A stretch of DNA of 64,000 nt from Acidobacteriaceae bacterium (GTDB lineage: Bacteria; Acidobacteriota; Terriglobia; Terriglobales; Acidobacteriaceae): NCBI GenBank assembly GCA_025352065.1, contig JANXUC010000056.1:1-64000 (forward strand). Direction: 5' to 3'. Under the pieces are notes generated by a model, which was not told the origin of the DNA, searched no databases, and worked only from the letters and a program-made list of their open reading frames with translations. The position numbers and the translations under genes are program-made. Of the stretch, positions 51,566 through 61,494 are shown piece by piece. Position 1 is the stretch's first letter, and every line of letters begins with the position of its first letter.

Positions 51566-53790
51566 GCCGGTCCTTGGTTGGCGGTTGAGATGCCCGCAGG
51601 CATCGATGCGTGATTCTCTCCAGAAACTTCCTCCAGAAAAATTATCTCGGAACTGTTGGACTCAGAAAGCCGAACGCGTAAACCTGTTTGCATCAACTGC
51701 GAACCGCTGACCGTCGCATCCGGAGACGAGTGATCATGGAACCGCACTCGATAGCGCGCCTTGGGCTGCAAACCTTGCAACGAAAACGTGTGCTCGCCTT
51801 CCGCCGCAACGCTGCCGCGAAACGCATAGACTACGCCGCTGCGTCGCTGTGGATCGAAGTACTCCATACCATCCCACCGCACGCCATCCGGCCGTTCCGA
51901 AATATGATACAGATGCGCATCGCGAATATAAGGACGCAGTTCCGTTTTGTAAAGACGAATCTCTTCCTTGGCCGCAGCATGCTGTTCGGCGTTCCAGGAT
52001 GTGGTGTCGAGCATGATCGTAAGCCAGCCCATCATGCCGCTGCGCAACATGTAGCGGAAATTCTGGATGTTGGGAGTTGGCCACCGCTCCACGTAGTCCT
52101 CCAGCATGGCGGCAGGAAGAACAAAACTGGTGTCGTAAAACGCCCGCCGGTTCGAAAGCGGATCGTAGGTGTCGGTGATGGAAAAATAATCTCCGTGCGC
52201 CGCTGAACCGAAGTCCACCATCCGCCCACCGTCGTTACACACCTCGAGCAGCAATCCAGGGTGTTCGGCACGAAGATGCGAGTGAATATCGTAGTAAGCG
52301 CGAACCGCGTGATAGCTCACATCCGTCGAGTTTGCGCTGCGGACGAACGTGGAGCCAGAATCACGGTAGATGCACTTGTTCAGCGAGTCCGGCGGCGCGT
52401 GGGGATGATCGGTCGCGTCGCACCCCTGCGCGACAAGGTAGCCATCGTGCTCCAGCATATCGAGCTTGTAGTCGGTAACAATGCGATCAGTCTCTTTCTG
52501 AGCCCATGCCTGCGCTTTCGGAACGCCGAGATCTACCGTCAACCCTTTGAATGCTTCTGGCTTCCAGGTTACAGGCGGATCGATTGTCAACCATCTGCGC
52601 ACTTCAGGATCGCGAACATTCAGTGCACCGGGTTGAGTGTCCAAGGCAGCCTGCGTCCAGTCCACCCACAGCCCGAACCTTAAGCCTTGCGAGTGCGCAT
52701 AATCGGCAATCGGAGCGAGGCCATTCGGAAACTTCTTCGGATCAGGATACCAATCTCCCACCCCACGAAACCATCCTGCGTCGATGTGAAACATTTCCAA
52801 TCCAAGTTCAACCGAATCGCGAATCATGCGGCGAGCAATCTCTTCGTTCACTTCCATGCCACCGCCCCAGCTGTTGTTGACAGCCAGAGGATATTGCGGA
52901 TCTTTCCATGCCGCAGGGTTTCCCAACACCTCGCGAACCCACGGCCGCAAAGTGTTCCCTGCAGCGTCGAGGCCGCCCGAATTGGCTCCCAAAAATACGT
53001 GCGGTGTTTCAAAAACCTCACCCGGCTTCAGTCGCGTGCGATAGGGGCCGGGATTTGGATTCAGCCCAACCTCACCTCGTAGAGAATTGCCTTTGCGAGC
53101 CAAGGTTAGATGAGTTCGCCCACTGAATTCGATGCCGACATACCACCCCTCCTGCGCTGCATCCTTCCGCTGAACAAGAAAGTACGGAATAACTTCCCGC
53201 GATTCCCCCGGACTCGGATGCCCGTAAGTGCTCGAAGTCCCCTCCCACTGCGCGCCTTCAGCGAGTGCCACCAAGTGCGTGCCGACGGCTGAAGGCGTGT
53301 CCGCGCCCTTCTCTATATACAAATGCTCCAGCGAATCATTCGCAGAAATTTCCCAATCGAAAGCGAAGCTATTCTGCAGTGGAATCCAAACCTCGCGGGA
53401 ATCCAGGTTTTCAATCCGGATGTCGTGCTCAACCGGACCGTGGGCGGAGCGGGCGTTCCAACGCCAAATCAGCCGCAAATGAGGAGATGCAGAATCAAAA
53501 ACGTAGGAGACAGAAGTCGCCGAGATATTACTTGCAGCGGGGTTCAAGACCCAAGCAATCGGCACCGATTCCTCGCCAACCTGAGCACTCTCAATCAGTT
53601 TCTCGGACGCGCGATTCAGCCAGGCTGGCTGCGTAGAGCTTTGCAGGCTCACCAAGCGCGGAGCTTTCGACGAAGCTTCCAAACTGAGTTCCGTGTCCCC
53701 AGTTTTCAGGGTTGCAACTTGCCCGCTCGCAAACCCACCGACCATTAGCAGCGCACAGATTAGCGTGATGCGGATTGAGGTTTTCATCAC
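51562..53790 (-). CDS. Secreted GH36-type alpha-galactosidase-like glycosidase
   Basis: This is a 742-residue protein with a signal peptide (ITLICALLMVGGFASGQ). It has an N-terminal beta-rich domain and a TIM-barrel catalytic domain with PLAVNNSWGGGMEVNEE, FHIDAGWFRGVGDWYPD, FGLWVDWTQA, DYKLDMLEHDGYLVAQGCD (likely nucleophile Asp) and YFSITDTYDPLSNRRAF (likely acid/base Asp). A C-terminal beta-sandwich follows. GH36 enzymes cleave alpha-galactosides; other activities exist in the family, so the substrate is not certain. It is downstream of the TonB receptor gene and couples to the SDR. Confidence 0.88.
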   Translation of the reverse strand: MMKTSIRITLICALLMVGGFASGQVATLKTGDTELSLEASSKAPRLVSLQSSTQPAWLNRASEKLIESAQVGEESVPIAWVLNPAASNISATSVSYVFDSASPHLRLIWRWNARSAHGPVEHDIRIENLDSREVWIPLQNSFAFDWEISANDSLEHLYIEKGADTPSAVGTHLVALAEGAQWEGTSSTYGHPSPGESREVIPYFLVQRKDAAQEGWYVGIEFSGRTHLTLARKGNSLRGEVGLNPNPGPYRTRLKPGEVFETPHVFLGANSGGLDAAGNTLRPWVREVLGNPAAWKDPQYPLAVNNSWGGGMEVNEEIARRMIRDSVELGLEMFHIDAGWFRGVGDWYPDPKKFPNGLAPIADYAHSQGLRFGLWVDWTQAALDTQPGALNVRDPEVRRWLTIDPPVTWKPEAFKGLTVDLGVPKAQAWAQKETDRIVTDYKLDMLEHDGYLVAQGCDATDHPHAPPDSLNKCIYRDSGSTFVRSANSTDVSYHAVRAYYDIHSHLRAEHPGLLLEVCNDGGRMVDFGSAAHGDYFSITDTYDPLSNRRAFYDTSFVLPAAMLEDYVERWPTPNIQNFRYMLRSGMMGWLTIMLDTTSWNAEQHAAAKEEIRLYKTELRPYIRDAHLYHISERPDGVRWDGMEYFDPQRRSGVVYAFRGSVAAEGEHTFSLQGLQPKARYRVRFHDHSSPDATVSGSQLMQTGLRVRLSESNSSEIIFLEEVSGENHASMPAGISTANQGPA

Positions 53791-53880
53791 TACTTTTATC
53801 CTGGAAGGGCCACTGGAGCTGGCCCAGAAATAATGCCAGCTCCATGTGCTACTCAGACATCGTTGCTAGAACGTTTCAAG

Positions 53881-56800
53881 TTAGAAGAAGAAGCGGAACC
53901 CAATTTGCATGGTTCGCGGGGGATTGTTGAGATTCAGCCCTCCCTTTTGGAGAACGCCTCCAAAAGTTGCGGAGCTGGGGTTGGCGTCGATTGGTCCGAA
54001 ATTGGCGTGATTGAAAATGTTCTGCGCTTCCAGCCGGACTTCAACATATCTCGCATCGTCGCCACCGAAATGGATCTTCTTGAGCAGGGTAGCATCGGTA
54101 AAGAAGCTACCGGGATTCCGAATTCCAGGTAGTAGAAATCCTGCGTTGCTCAAGCCAAAGTTCGGGGTGTCCGCAAAGGCAGATGAATTCAACACCACCG
54201 GGTGGTGGCCCTGTTGGTCGGCATGCACAAAGTTCCCGTTTGCGTCGACCAACGCACTTCCGTAGTTTCCAGATGTACCAATCGGCGTCCCTGCGTTTAG
54301 CGAATAACGCAAGGCTGCTCCAGGAGCGGTTTGCCCGCTCGTTCCGTTCAGTCTGGTCCCAATTTGAGGAGTGAAGACCGGCGTGCCCGCCGGACTCCAT
54401 GTGGTGACACCGGCCACATTCCAGCCTCCAATAACGCCATTTAACAATTTCTCGCCAAAGCTATTGCCTGTGTTCATGAACTGGCGTCCGCGTCCGAACG
54501 GAAGCTCGTAAGAATAGTTGAGCAGAAGCGTACGTGGCAGCTCATAGGTCGCCAATCCATACGCCTCCATCAGGTTGTGTGGATCTTGCAGTATGCCCCG
54601 TCCGGCTGGTCCGGCGTGCTGAATATCCTTGCCACCGGTGTTGGTAAGAGTTCTGCGATAGGTGAATGATCCTAACAGGGTGAGTCCGTGGTAGCCCCTC
54701 GTTTGCAATTGGAAATTGAGGAAATTCGACATCGATCGACCCCAGGTAGCTTGCCCTGGCGTCGCACTTGAGTATTGTGGCGAAAGCCCAAGCAACTGGG
54801 ATACTGAAAGTGTCGGCTGACTTGCAAACTGTTGCGACTGCCCGAAAAACGGATTGGGAACTTGCGTCGAAAGATTGTTCCCCAGTTGGTAGTAACTCAA
54901 CGGGATGTTGTTGAGGCTCCATCCCCATAGCGGCATGAGCAGATGAATTCCCCGGGTCCCTGTGTAATCTACGGAAGCAACCCAACTGCGTCCGATTTGG
55001 CGCTGAATACTCACGTCCCAGGTATAGTCTTCGGGACTGTCAAAGTGGCCGATTGTGGAAGCGCCGCCCTGATCCGGATTGGCCGCCTGACCAAAAGTCT
55101 GGAAACCATAGTCTTTGTTGGTCTTGATGACTGGAAAATAGCCCAAATTGGTGCCCGCCGCTTGCCCAGGGAACGTGCCTAAGCCGTGATCCGGTCCAAG
55201 TTCGGAAATCCAATGCTGCTGGTCCAGCGTCGAAACCTGACTAAACGTAATACTGTTGTAGTAAAAACTGAAGAAGTCGGTGGAGAGGCCGTTCAGGCCT
55301 TGATAGATGATTCCCGCGCTGGCGTGCAGCACCGTGTAAGGATCGATCGAGTAGGCCATGCCGATGCGAGGCTGGAAATTCTTCCAGTTCGTGGTGTAAA
55401 GGTTTTTCTGCGGATATTCCGGCGAGTTGAGGAAAACCACTCGCCCCGTGGCGCCTTGCGTCAGCCAAGCTGGTTGGGGCAGGTTAGCCAGGGCCGGAAC
55501 CGCTGCCGTAACTTGGCTGTAGTCCCACCCTGCGTTAGGCGTCAACACGTTCTTAGCATGGATGTCGTATTGAATGGCTGAGCTTTGTCCCGGCGCGTAG
55601 CTGACGGGCGAGCGGCCTCCGTCGTGATCCCAACGCAAGCCGAGTTGAAGGGTGAGCTTCTTGTTGACCTTCCAGTCATCCATGGCAAATGCACCCTCGT
55701 TCCATCCATGAGGAGAAATATTCCAGTTGCCCCATTGGAACGCGTGCGAGGATCCCATCATCAGCTCTGCCAAGGCAAAGCCTGTCGACGAGTCACCGGG
55801 GTTGAGGTAACTTTGAACGGAGCCTCCGCCCGGATTGATCCATGCAACGCCGGTATGGTCTCCGCCATGCTCATTGAAGCGCAGGAAGTACTGCTCGAAC
55901 CCGACCTTCAGCGTGTGTCGACCGAGGATCTTGGTGAAGCTGACGGAGCCGTTGGCGTTCTGGTTAATAAACGTATCAAACTCTGATCCGCCAACGTTGG
56001 AGAAACCAGGAAGATTGAGTACGGGTGCGATGTGGCTGGTGGTGCGGGACGGATTATTGATGATGAGCGGGTCGAATCCCCACTGCGTAATATCCACGTT
56101 CGGATCCGGGTCGGAACCGTTGCCGGAGACTCCGTCGCTGTACAACTTGGATACGCTAAATCCCAAGTGGGCCTCAAGGACCGATGTAGGCGAGACGACC
56201 AAGCTGTATTGCAAGCTGCCAGTGACATCGTGATCGCTGGTTACCGATCGAGCAGCGTGAGCAAATGGGGCGGGGATACGATCCGTCAACCTGGAACGGC
56301 TGAAACTAAGATTGAGACGCTGGCTGTTGGAGAGGTTCTCATCCACGCGGGCAAAGAAACGGTCTGTGGGCCGCGTGGTATTAATCGAATCAACGCGATC
56401 ATTGGTATAGCCGTTCTTCTGCGGTGTGTGGTTTGGCAGGGGATATAGAGCCATGTAGTGCGCGAAGAGCGTGCTTTGTAAAGAAAGCGACGCGTTCCCG
56501 GATGGGCAAGTGCCGCCGGAAACATCCGCAGCGGAGCATATTTTCCCGCCCGCCAATCCGTTGATCCCAACTGGCGCTCCGGGCACGCTCGCATATTGCG
56601 GGCGTACTCCGGCAGAGATGTTGTAGGGGTCGAAAAGTGCAGCGTAGGTTGTCGGGTTATTGTTATTGTCGAAAGCAAGGATAGTCTTGGAAAAATCTCC
56701 GTTGCGTTGCTCTGCGGTCGGAACCGTGCTAAGTACGGTTTGACCGCTGGAGTAGCGCTCACCTTCCCATGCGAAAAAGAAGAAGGTTCGATTCTTGCCG

Positions 56801-57777
56801 TCGTACAGATGCGGAACCGATAGCGGTCCGCCCAGCGAAAACCCATAGTTGTTCTGACGAAAAGCTTGCTTAGCCAGGCTCAGCGAATCGTTTTGCCAAG
56901 TGTTCGCATTCAACGCTTCGTTACGGAAGTATTCGAAGGCGCGTCCATGAAACCTATTCGCGCCGGACTTGGTGCTGATCGATATCGTACCGCCGGAGTA
57001 CCGACCGTGATCAGCAGTTAGAATGCCGCTCTCGACGCGAAACTCGCCGATGGCGTCAGGCGTCGGAACCGCGCGGTTACTGGCGTTGAATTCAGCATCC
57101 TGAATTTGATTGCCATCTACTGTAATACTGGTGCCGTTGACTTGCCCGCCAGAGACGGAATACGAGTTTCCGTTATTCGCTAACAAGTACGCGGCGTTGC
57201 CAAGCGACGCAATCTGGTTGCTGAGCGGGCCCTGGCCCTGCACAGCCGGTATCACTGAAGTCAGATCCAAACTGTTGCGATTGAGCTGCGGAAGCTCCGT
57301 GATCATCTTGTTGTCCAGCACCGTGGAAGCATTGGTGTTATCCGCCTGCAAAAGCGACTCGGTGGCTGTCACCGTCATCGATTGCTGAACCGACGCTGGC
57401 TTCAAGGAGAAGTCCAGGTTGATGCGGTCGGCGAGATGGACCGTCAGATGCGAGCGCTTGACCGCACCAAAGCCATCTTTGGTCACCGCAACCTCATACG
57501 GACCGGGGACGAGTTGCGCAAGGAAGTACACACCCGCGCTATTCGATGTGTTGGTGTATGTAACACCCGTCGCCAAGTTGGTTGCCGTAACGGTAGCGGC
57601 ATCGACCGAAGCTCCGGTTGCATCGGTGACCACACCGGTGACCTGCGCGTTGGAGGATTGCGCGCTAAGAAACGAGCTTGCTCCCAGCAGGATGGTGACC
57701 AGTAGCACGGCCAGCGTCCCCGCCTTCACTCCATTCCCGAACCATTGAGTCCGCAGAATCTGCTCGCTTCTTTGCAT
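53881..57777 (-). CDS. Oar-type TonB-dependent receptor with carboxypeptidase-regulatory N-terminus
   Basis: From the ATG at 57777 the receptor has 1298 residues. A signal segment (GTLAVLLVTILLGASSFLSA) is followed by a carboxypeptidase-regulatory-like domain (VTGVVTDATGASVDAATVTA, SAGVYFLAQLVPGPYEV). Next come a plug (SVQQSMTVTATESLLQADNT, LPQLNRNSLDLTSVIPAVQG), a long outer-membrane barrel, and the terminal strand TMQIGFRFFF. Such receptors import large ligands such as glycans in acidobacteria. GAGGAGG lies before two close ATGs; spacing favours the second. It precedes the GH36 gene on the same strand and probably takes up the substrate or product. Confidence 0.95.
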   Translation of the reverse strand: MQRSEQILRTQWFGNGVKAGTLAVLLVTILLGASSFLSAQSSNAQVTGVVTDATGASVDAATVTATNLATGVTYTNTSNSAGVYFLAQLVPGPYEVAVTKDGFGAVKRSHLTVHLADRINLDFSLKPASVQQSMTVTATESLLQADNTNASTVLDNKMITELPQLNRNSLDLTSVIPAVQGQGPLSNQIASLGNAAYLLANNGNSYSVSGGQVNGTSITVDGNQIQDAEFNASNRAVPTPDAIGEFRVESGILTADHGRYSGGTISISTKSGANRFHGRAFEYFRNEALNANTWQNDSLSLAKQAFRQNNYGFSLGGPLSVPHLYDGKNRTFFFFAWEGERYSSGQTVLSTVPTAEQRNGDFSKTILAFDNNNNPTTYAALFDPYNISAGVRPQYASVPGAPVGINGLAGGKICSAADVSGGTCPSGNASLSLQSTLFAHYMALYPLPNHTPQKNGYTNDRVDSINTTRPTDRFFARVDENLSNSQRLNLSFSRSRLTDRIPAPFAHAARSVTSDHDVTGSLQYSLVVSPTSVLEAHLGFSVSKLYSDGVSGNGSDPDPNVDITQWGFDPLIINNPSRTTSHIAPVLNLPGFSNVGGSEFDTFINQNANGSVSFTKILGRHTLKVGFEQYFLRFNEHGGDHTGVAWINPGGGSVQSYLNPGDSSTGFALAELMMGSSHAFQWGNWNISPHGWNEGAFAMDDWKVNKKLTLQLGLRWDHDGGRSPVSYAPGQSSAIQYDIHAKNVLTPNAGWDYSQVTAAVPALANLPQPAWLTQGATGRVVFLNSPEYPQKNLYTTNWKNFQPRIGMAYSIDPYTVLHASAGIIYQGLNGLSTDFFSFYYNSITFSQVSTLDQQHWISELGPDHGLGTFPGQAAGTNLGYFPVIKTNKDYGFQTFGQAANPDQGGASTIGHFDSPEDYTWDVSIQRQIGRSWVASVDYTGTRGIHLLMPLWGWSLNNIPLSYYQLGNNLSTQVPNPFFGQSQQFASQPTLSVSQLLGLSPQYSSATPGQATWGRSMSNFLNFQLQTRGYHGLTLLGSFTYRRTLTNTGGKDIQHAGPAGRGILQDPHNLMEAYGLATYELPRTLLLNYSYELPFGRGRQFMNTGNSFGEKLLNGVIGGWNVAGVTTWSPAGTPVFTPQIGTRLNGTSGQTAPGAALRYSLNAGTPIGTSGNYGSALVDANGNFVHADQQGHHPVVLNSSAFADTPNFGLSNAGFLLPGIRNPGSFFTDATLLKKIHFGGDDARYVEVRLEAQNIFNHANFGPIDANPSSATFGGVLQKGGLNLNNPPRTMQIGFRFFF

Positions 57778-57931
57778 AAACATCCTCCTCAAAGTTTCGT
57801 TGGCCCAGCGCCTCGAATTTCGATCTCGCGGCGCCAAAAAACGACACAAGTTGCCGTCCACTGTTCTATCGGCATTGGTTAAGTACTGCTATGCGGGATC
57901 AGGTTATTTTCTTTGTTTAAACTGCAGGGGG

Positions 57932-59635
57932 TTATTTCGGCGTATTCGCCGGAACCGGCGTTTGCACAGGTTCTTCCAGCTTCAATAGCTGGTCGGCACT
58001 TACATGATCGATTTTCTGGATGGTTCCAGAGGGCCAGTGGATTTCCAGCGAAACCTTGTTCTCTGCACCCAGGCCAAAGTGAACCCGTAGATCGCTCGAC
58101 GACGCATACCCTACGCTATTGGCTACCCGTGCCACCTGAGTCCGACTCGCGCTCTTACAAACAACCTTGGCGCCCAACGCCGACCGATTACTCCTCGTCC
58201 CCTCCAGAGAAAGTTGCAGCCAATGCTGGGCGGGACTCCGATTCATCCACAATTCAATTGGCTCGTTGATCGACGACACCGCCACATCAATCCGCCCATC
58301 GTTATTGAAATCCGCAAACGCCATGCCGCGATGGAGACGACTTACAGAAAAATCTGCGCCCGCATCCGACGACACATCCATAAATTTTCCGCCCTCATTC
58401 TTGAGAACCTTATTCGCCTGCGGCTCATTCGCGTCAAGGCCACCGTTCGCGAGAAAAAGATCGAGCTGGCCATCATTGTCGAAATCCGCGAATCCGCATC
58501 CCCATCCGTTCCAGCCGCGACTCAGCGCCAGCAGTCCACTCGAAGCGCTGGCATCCTCAAACGTCCCATCACCACGATTTCGAAACAGCTCAAACGTTTC
58601 ACCGCGAAGTCCCGTCATGACAATATCCGGAAGACCATCTCCATCGAAATCCCCGAAGTCTGCGCCCATCCCCGAGATTTGACGCCCGTCTCCGTTGTAA
58701 GCAACTCCGGCCTGGATGCCAACTTCTTTCAGCTTGCCGCCACCAAGACTGCGGATCAGCAAATTACGATCATTGTCATTCGCAATAAAAATATCAGAGC
58801 ACCCATCGCCCTCGCTGGCAATCGCAATACCCATTCCCTTCCCCAACACCTTCGCCAGTCCCGCCTCGGCAGAAACTTCCCTGAACGTGCCATTCCCATT
58901 GTTGTGAAAAAGCAGCACCGGCTCAGCACGATACATATCGGGATGGCAGTAGGTGCGAGTCGCTCCCGCAAGTCCGCCGCAAATTGGGTCACTCCCCGCA
59001 GCCCAATCGCAATAGTTCGACACAATTAAATCGAGGTGCCCGTCGTTGTCGTAGTCAATCCACGCCGCAGCCACCGACCACAATTTGCGGCCTTTCGCAT
59101 CGAGCCCGCTGACCCCAGCCGCTTGTGTTACATCCGTAAAAGTACCGTCGCCGTTATTTCGATACAGCGTGTTGCCGTGCACGCCGACAACATAGAGGTC
59201 ATCAAAGCCGTCGTTGTTGAAGTCTCCAACGGCAACGCCCATTTCGTATCCGCGCCCCTGCACGCACGCCTTTTGCGTAACGTCGGTGAACGTCCCATCG
59301 CGATTGTTGCGGTAAAGACGATTCCAAAAACGCGGATCAGATTTCTGCAGATTCGGCAAAGACGCACCGTTCACGCAGTAGAGATCAGGCCAGCCATCGT
59401 GATCAAAGTCAATCACGCCCAAGCCGCCAAGAACCGTTTCCACCTGATATTTGCGTCCGGAGGCATCGTTACGCAAAACAAAGTCCAGCCCGCAAGCGGG
59501 AGCCACGTTCTCGAATTGGATTGCGCCGCTCGGCAAAGGCAGGCCAAACGTTCTTCCCGCAGACTGCGCGATCAAAGCTCCGCCCAACAGCTTGGCGAAA
59601 CTGCGCCGGTTCAGTGGCTGGTTATTTTTGCCCAT
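57932..59635 (-). CDS. CRTAC1/ASPIC-UnbV-type secreted beta-propeller protein
   Basis: From the ATG at 59635 the protein has 567 residues. It starts with a twin-arginine-like signal (LNRRSFAKLLGGALIAQSAG). At least six calcium-binding FG-GAP/VCBS repeats follow (GVIDFDHDGWPDLYCVNGAS, GDFNNDGFDDLYVVG, YDNDGHLDLIVSN, GDFDGDGLPDIVMTG, FADFDNDGQLDLFLANG, FADFNNDGRIDVAVS). It ends with an ASPIC/UnbV segment (GLGAENKVSLEIHWPSGTIQ). These proteins are often found beside acidobacterial TonB receptors. The start overlaps the TPR gene upstream by 14 bases. Confidence 0.92.
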   Translation of the reverse strand: MGKNNQPLNRRSFAKLLGGALIAQSAGRTFGLPLPSGAIQFENVAPACGLDFVLRNDASGRKYQVETVLGGLGVIDFDHDGWPDLYCVNGASLPNLQKSDPRFWNRLYRNNRDGTFTDVTQKACVQGRGYEMGVAVGDFNNDGFDDLYVVGVHGNTLYRNNGDGTFTDVTQAAGVSGLDAKGRKLWSVAAAWIDYDNDGHLDLIVSNYCDWAAGSDPICGGLAGATRTYCHPDMYRAEPVLLFHNNGNGTFREVSAEAGLAKVLGKGMGIAIASEGDGCSDIFIANDNDRNLLIRSLGGGKLKEVGIQAGVAYNGDGRQISGMGADFGDFDGDGLPDIVMTGLRGETFELFRNRGDGTFEDASASSGLLALSRGWNGWGCGFADFDNDGQLDLFLANGGLDANEPQANKVLKNEGGKFMDVSSDAGADFSVSRLHRGMAFADFNNDGRIDVAVSSINEPIELWMNRSPAQHWLQLSLEGTRSNRSALGAKVVCKSASRTQVARVANSVGYASSSDLRVHFGLGAENKVSLEIHWPSGTIQKIDHVSADQLLKLEEPVQTPVPANTPK

Positions 59636-61340
59636 CGTCGTCCTGGCTCTTACTATTCCGATCGTTATACGACTTACTCTGAAACGCCTCAGAGAGCTCT
59701 TGCGCGGTGGCAAACGCTTTCTCAGCTTCGGCTGTCCGCCCCAGCTTTCTCAAAACCGTTCCCAGAATCTGATGCAGGCTTCCCTTTTCATCGGGATACT
59801 TGTGTTCCAAAACCGGCGCAAGATATTGTAGCGCCTCTTCGGCAGCGCCCGTCTGCGCCAAAGCTCTCCCCAACTCGACACGCGCGGTCACGTCAACCGA
59901 ATCACGTGCCAATATTTCGCGAAGATACGGCACCGCGGCGCCATAATCTCTTTCCTCCATGGCGAGTTTGGCCAGTGTCCGTTTCGCCGAAGTACGTTGC
60001 GGATCAATCTTGAGCGCCGCTCTAGCATTCTCGCGAGCAGCATCGTTCTTGCCAGCGCCCAGCTGTGCTTCAGCCAGCCGCTCCAATACCGCCGGATCCC
60101 CGGGCCGTCGCGCCAGCGCAGCCTGATATTCCGCAACCGCCGCATTCGCATTCGATTGCAGCCGCAGCAAAATGTCGCCTTGCATCATGTGCAGCACGGC
60201 TTCATCCGCACCGGATTTACGCGCTCGTTCCGCTATCTCTCCCGCCTCGAGCGAATAGCAAAGCGAAAGCAGAAACATGCCGTATGGTTCCAGCGACCGC
60301 TCAGGGCGCTTTTTTTCCAACATTGGAATGCTCGGGCCGCAGTCATTCAGGCTCCCCAAAGCCGCGCGCCTTCGAAGCCACAGCTCAGGTCGATCCGGCG
60401 CATCGTGATTACCGCCCGCAGGACGTACCGCAAATTCGCAGCGCTCCGCCTTCGTCCGCACGCACTCAAAAAACTTCACCGCAGTTCTACTGACCCTCGC
60501 AGAACTTGGAGGCCAAACTTCAGCTGGCCACACATGACTCGCCCTCTCCAGTACTGACAAGGAAACCTGCCCCACCGCGTTCAGGCGTTCGACCACATGC
60601 GGCCACTCACCCCGCCGCGCGGCCAGTTCCGCATCGACTAGCCAAGCAGCAAGGTCAATGCGTTCAAACTCCAAAGCGTGGTGAAGATATTTTTCCGCCG
60701 AGGACAAATCGCTGCCAGCCAAGCTCGCCCGCGCAAGGTCAGTCCAAATCCCCGGAGCCTCTGGATCCAACCCGGCAGCGCGTTCCAGCAATGGCTTTCG
60801 CCCAGCATCCGCCGCCGAAAGCGCCAGCGCCTGCAGCCGATACTCCGCCGCCAACCCCTTCTGCGAGCCGCGCAACTGATCCGACATTTTGGAGAATCGC
60901 GCCACCGCAAAATCCACAAAGGCAACCGAAGCCTCGGCTGAGTTCGGCGCCACCCGCAACGCCTTCAGGTATGCTTCCGACGCATCGCCATAGAGCTCCT
61001 GCCGGGCCAACGCCTCTCCCAAATAAGCCAATGGGAATTCTTCCTTCGGACGAAGCCGCGACGCCGCGCGCAAATATGGAACTGAATTCTTGGTTTCCCC
61101 CGTGCGAAGCAAGTCAATGCCGAGCAGCAAGTTGACAAAATAATCCTTCGCATCCAGTCGATAGGCACGCCGAAGAAGGGGCAGCGCCTCCGAATACTGG
61201 CCTTTTTCATGCAGCGCAAACGCTTGCTGCATAAGGAATTTGAGGTTCTCTTCCCCCACCGCCAACGGGCAAAGGCCAATGGCCGCCATCATAGCGACAA
61301 TTCGAAACCAACGACGGCATCCCGCTCTACAAACCTTCAT
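59622..61340 (-). CDS. Secreted tetratricopeptide-repeat protein
   Basis: From the ATG at 61340 the product has 572 residues. A signal-like segment (FRIVAMMAAIGLCPLAVG) is followed by about ten TPR-type helical repeats, for example QQAFALHEKGQYSEALPLLR and ARAALKIDPQRTSAKRTLAK. TPRs hold protein partners. The gene overlaps the CRTAC1 gene, a pairing common in Acidobacteria beside TonB receptors. The frame is open 83 codons further upstream, but that part is not protein-like. It is divergent from the gene at 61495 with about 150 bases between. Confidence 0.85.
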   Translation of the reverse strand: MKVCRAGCRRWFRIVAMMAAIGLCPLAVGEENLKFLMQQAFALHEKGQYSEALPLLRRAYRLDAKDYFVNLLLGIDLLRTGETKNSVPYLRAASRLRPKEEFPLAYLGEALARQELYGDASEAYLKALRVAPNSAEASVAFVDFAVARFSKMSDQLRGSQKGLAAEYRLQALALSAADAGRKPLLERAAGLDPEAPGIWTDLARASLAGSDLSSAEKYLHHALEFERIDLAAWLVDAELAARRGEWPHVVERLNAVGQVSLSVLERASHVWPAEVWPPSSARVSRTAVKFFECVRTKAERCEFAVRPAGGNHDAPDRPELWLRRRAALGSLNDCGPSIPMLEKKRPERSLEPYGMFLLSLCYSLEAGEIAERARKSGADEAVLHMMQGDILLRLQSNANAAVAEYQAALARRPGDPAVLERLAEAQLGAGKNDAARENARAALKIDPQRTSAKRTLAKLAMEERDYGAAVPYLREILARDSVDVTARVELGRALAQTGAAEEALQYLAPVLEHKYPDEKGSLHQILGTVLRKLGRTAEAEKAFATAQELSEAFQSKSYNDRNSKSQDDDGQK

Positions 61341-61494
61341 CGAAGTAAGCCCGAGGCCAGCATACGACGCACAGTGCGGATTCAGCAACGGGCAGCGTTG
61401 CCAAATTTGTGAAGGAATGTTCGATAAACATCGGCAATAAACAGAACAGAACGTGTATGCTTGCGGGCTAGCTCGATCCAAAGAGGCGATATCG

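Noticed and set aside
53881-57777. Plus-strand frames inside the TonB receptor gene
   Set aside because: They are codon-bias shadows of the receptor and show no domain.
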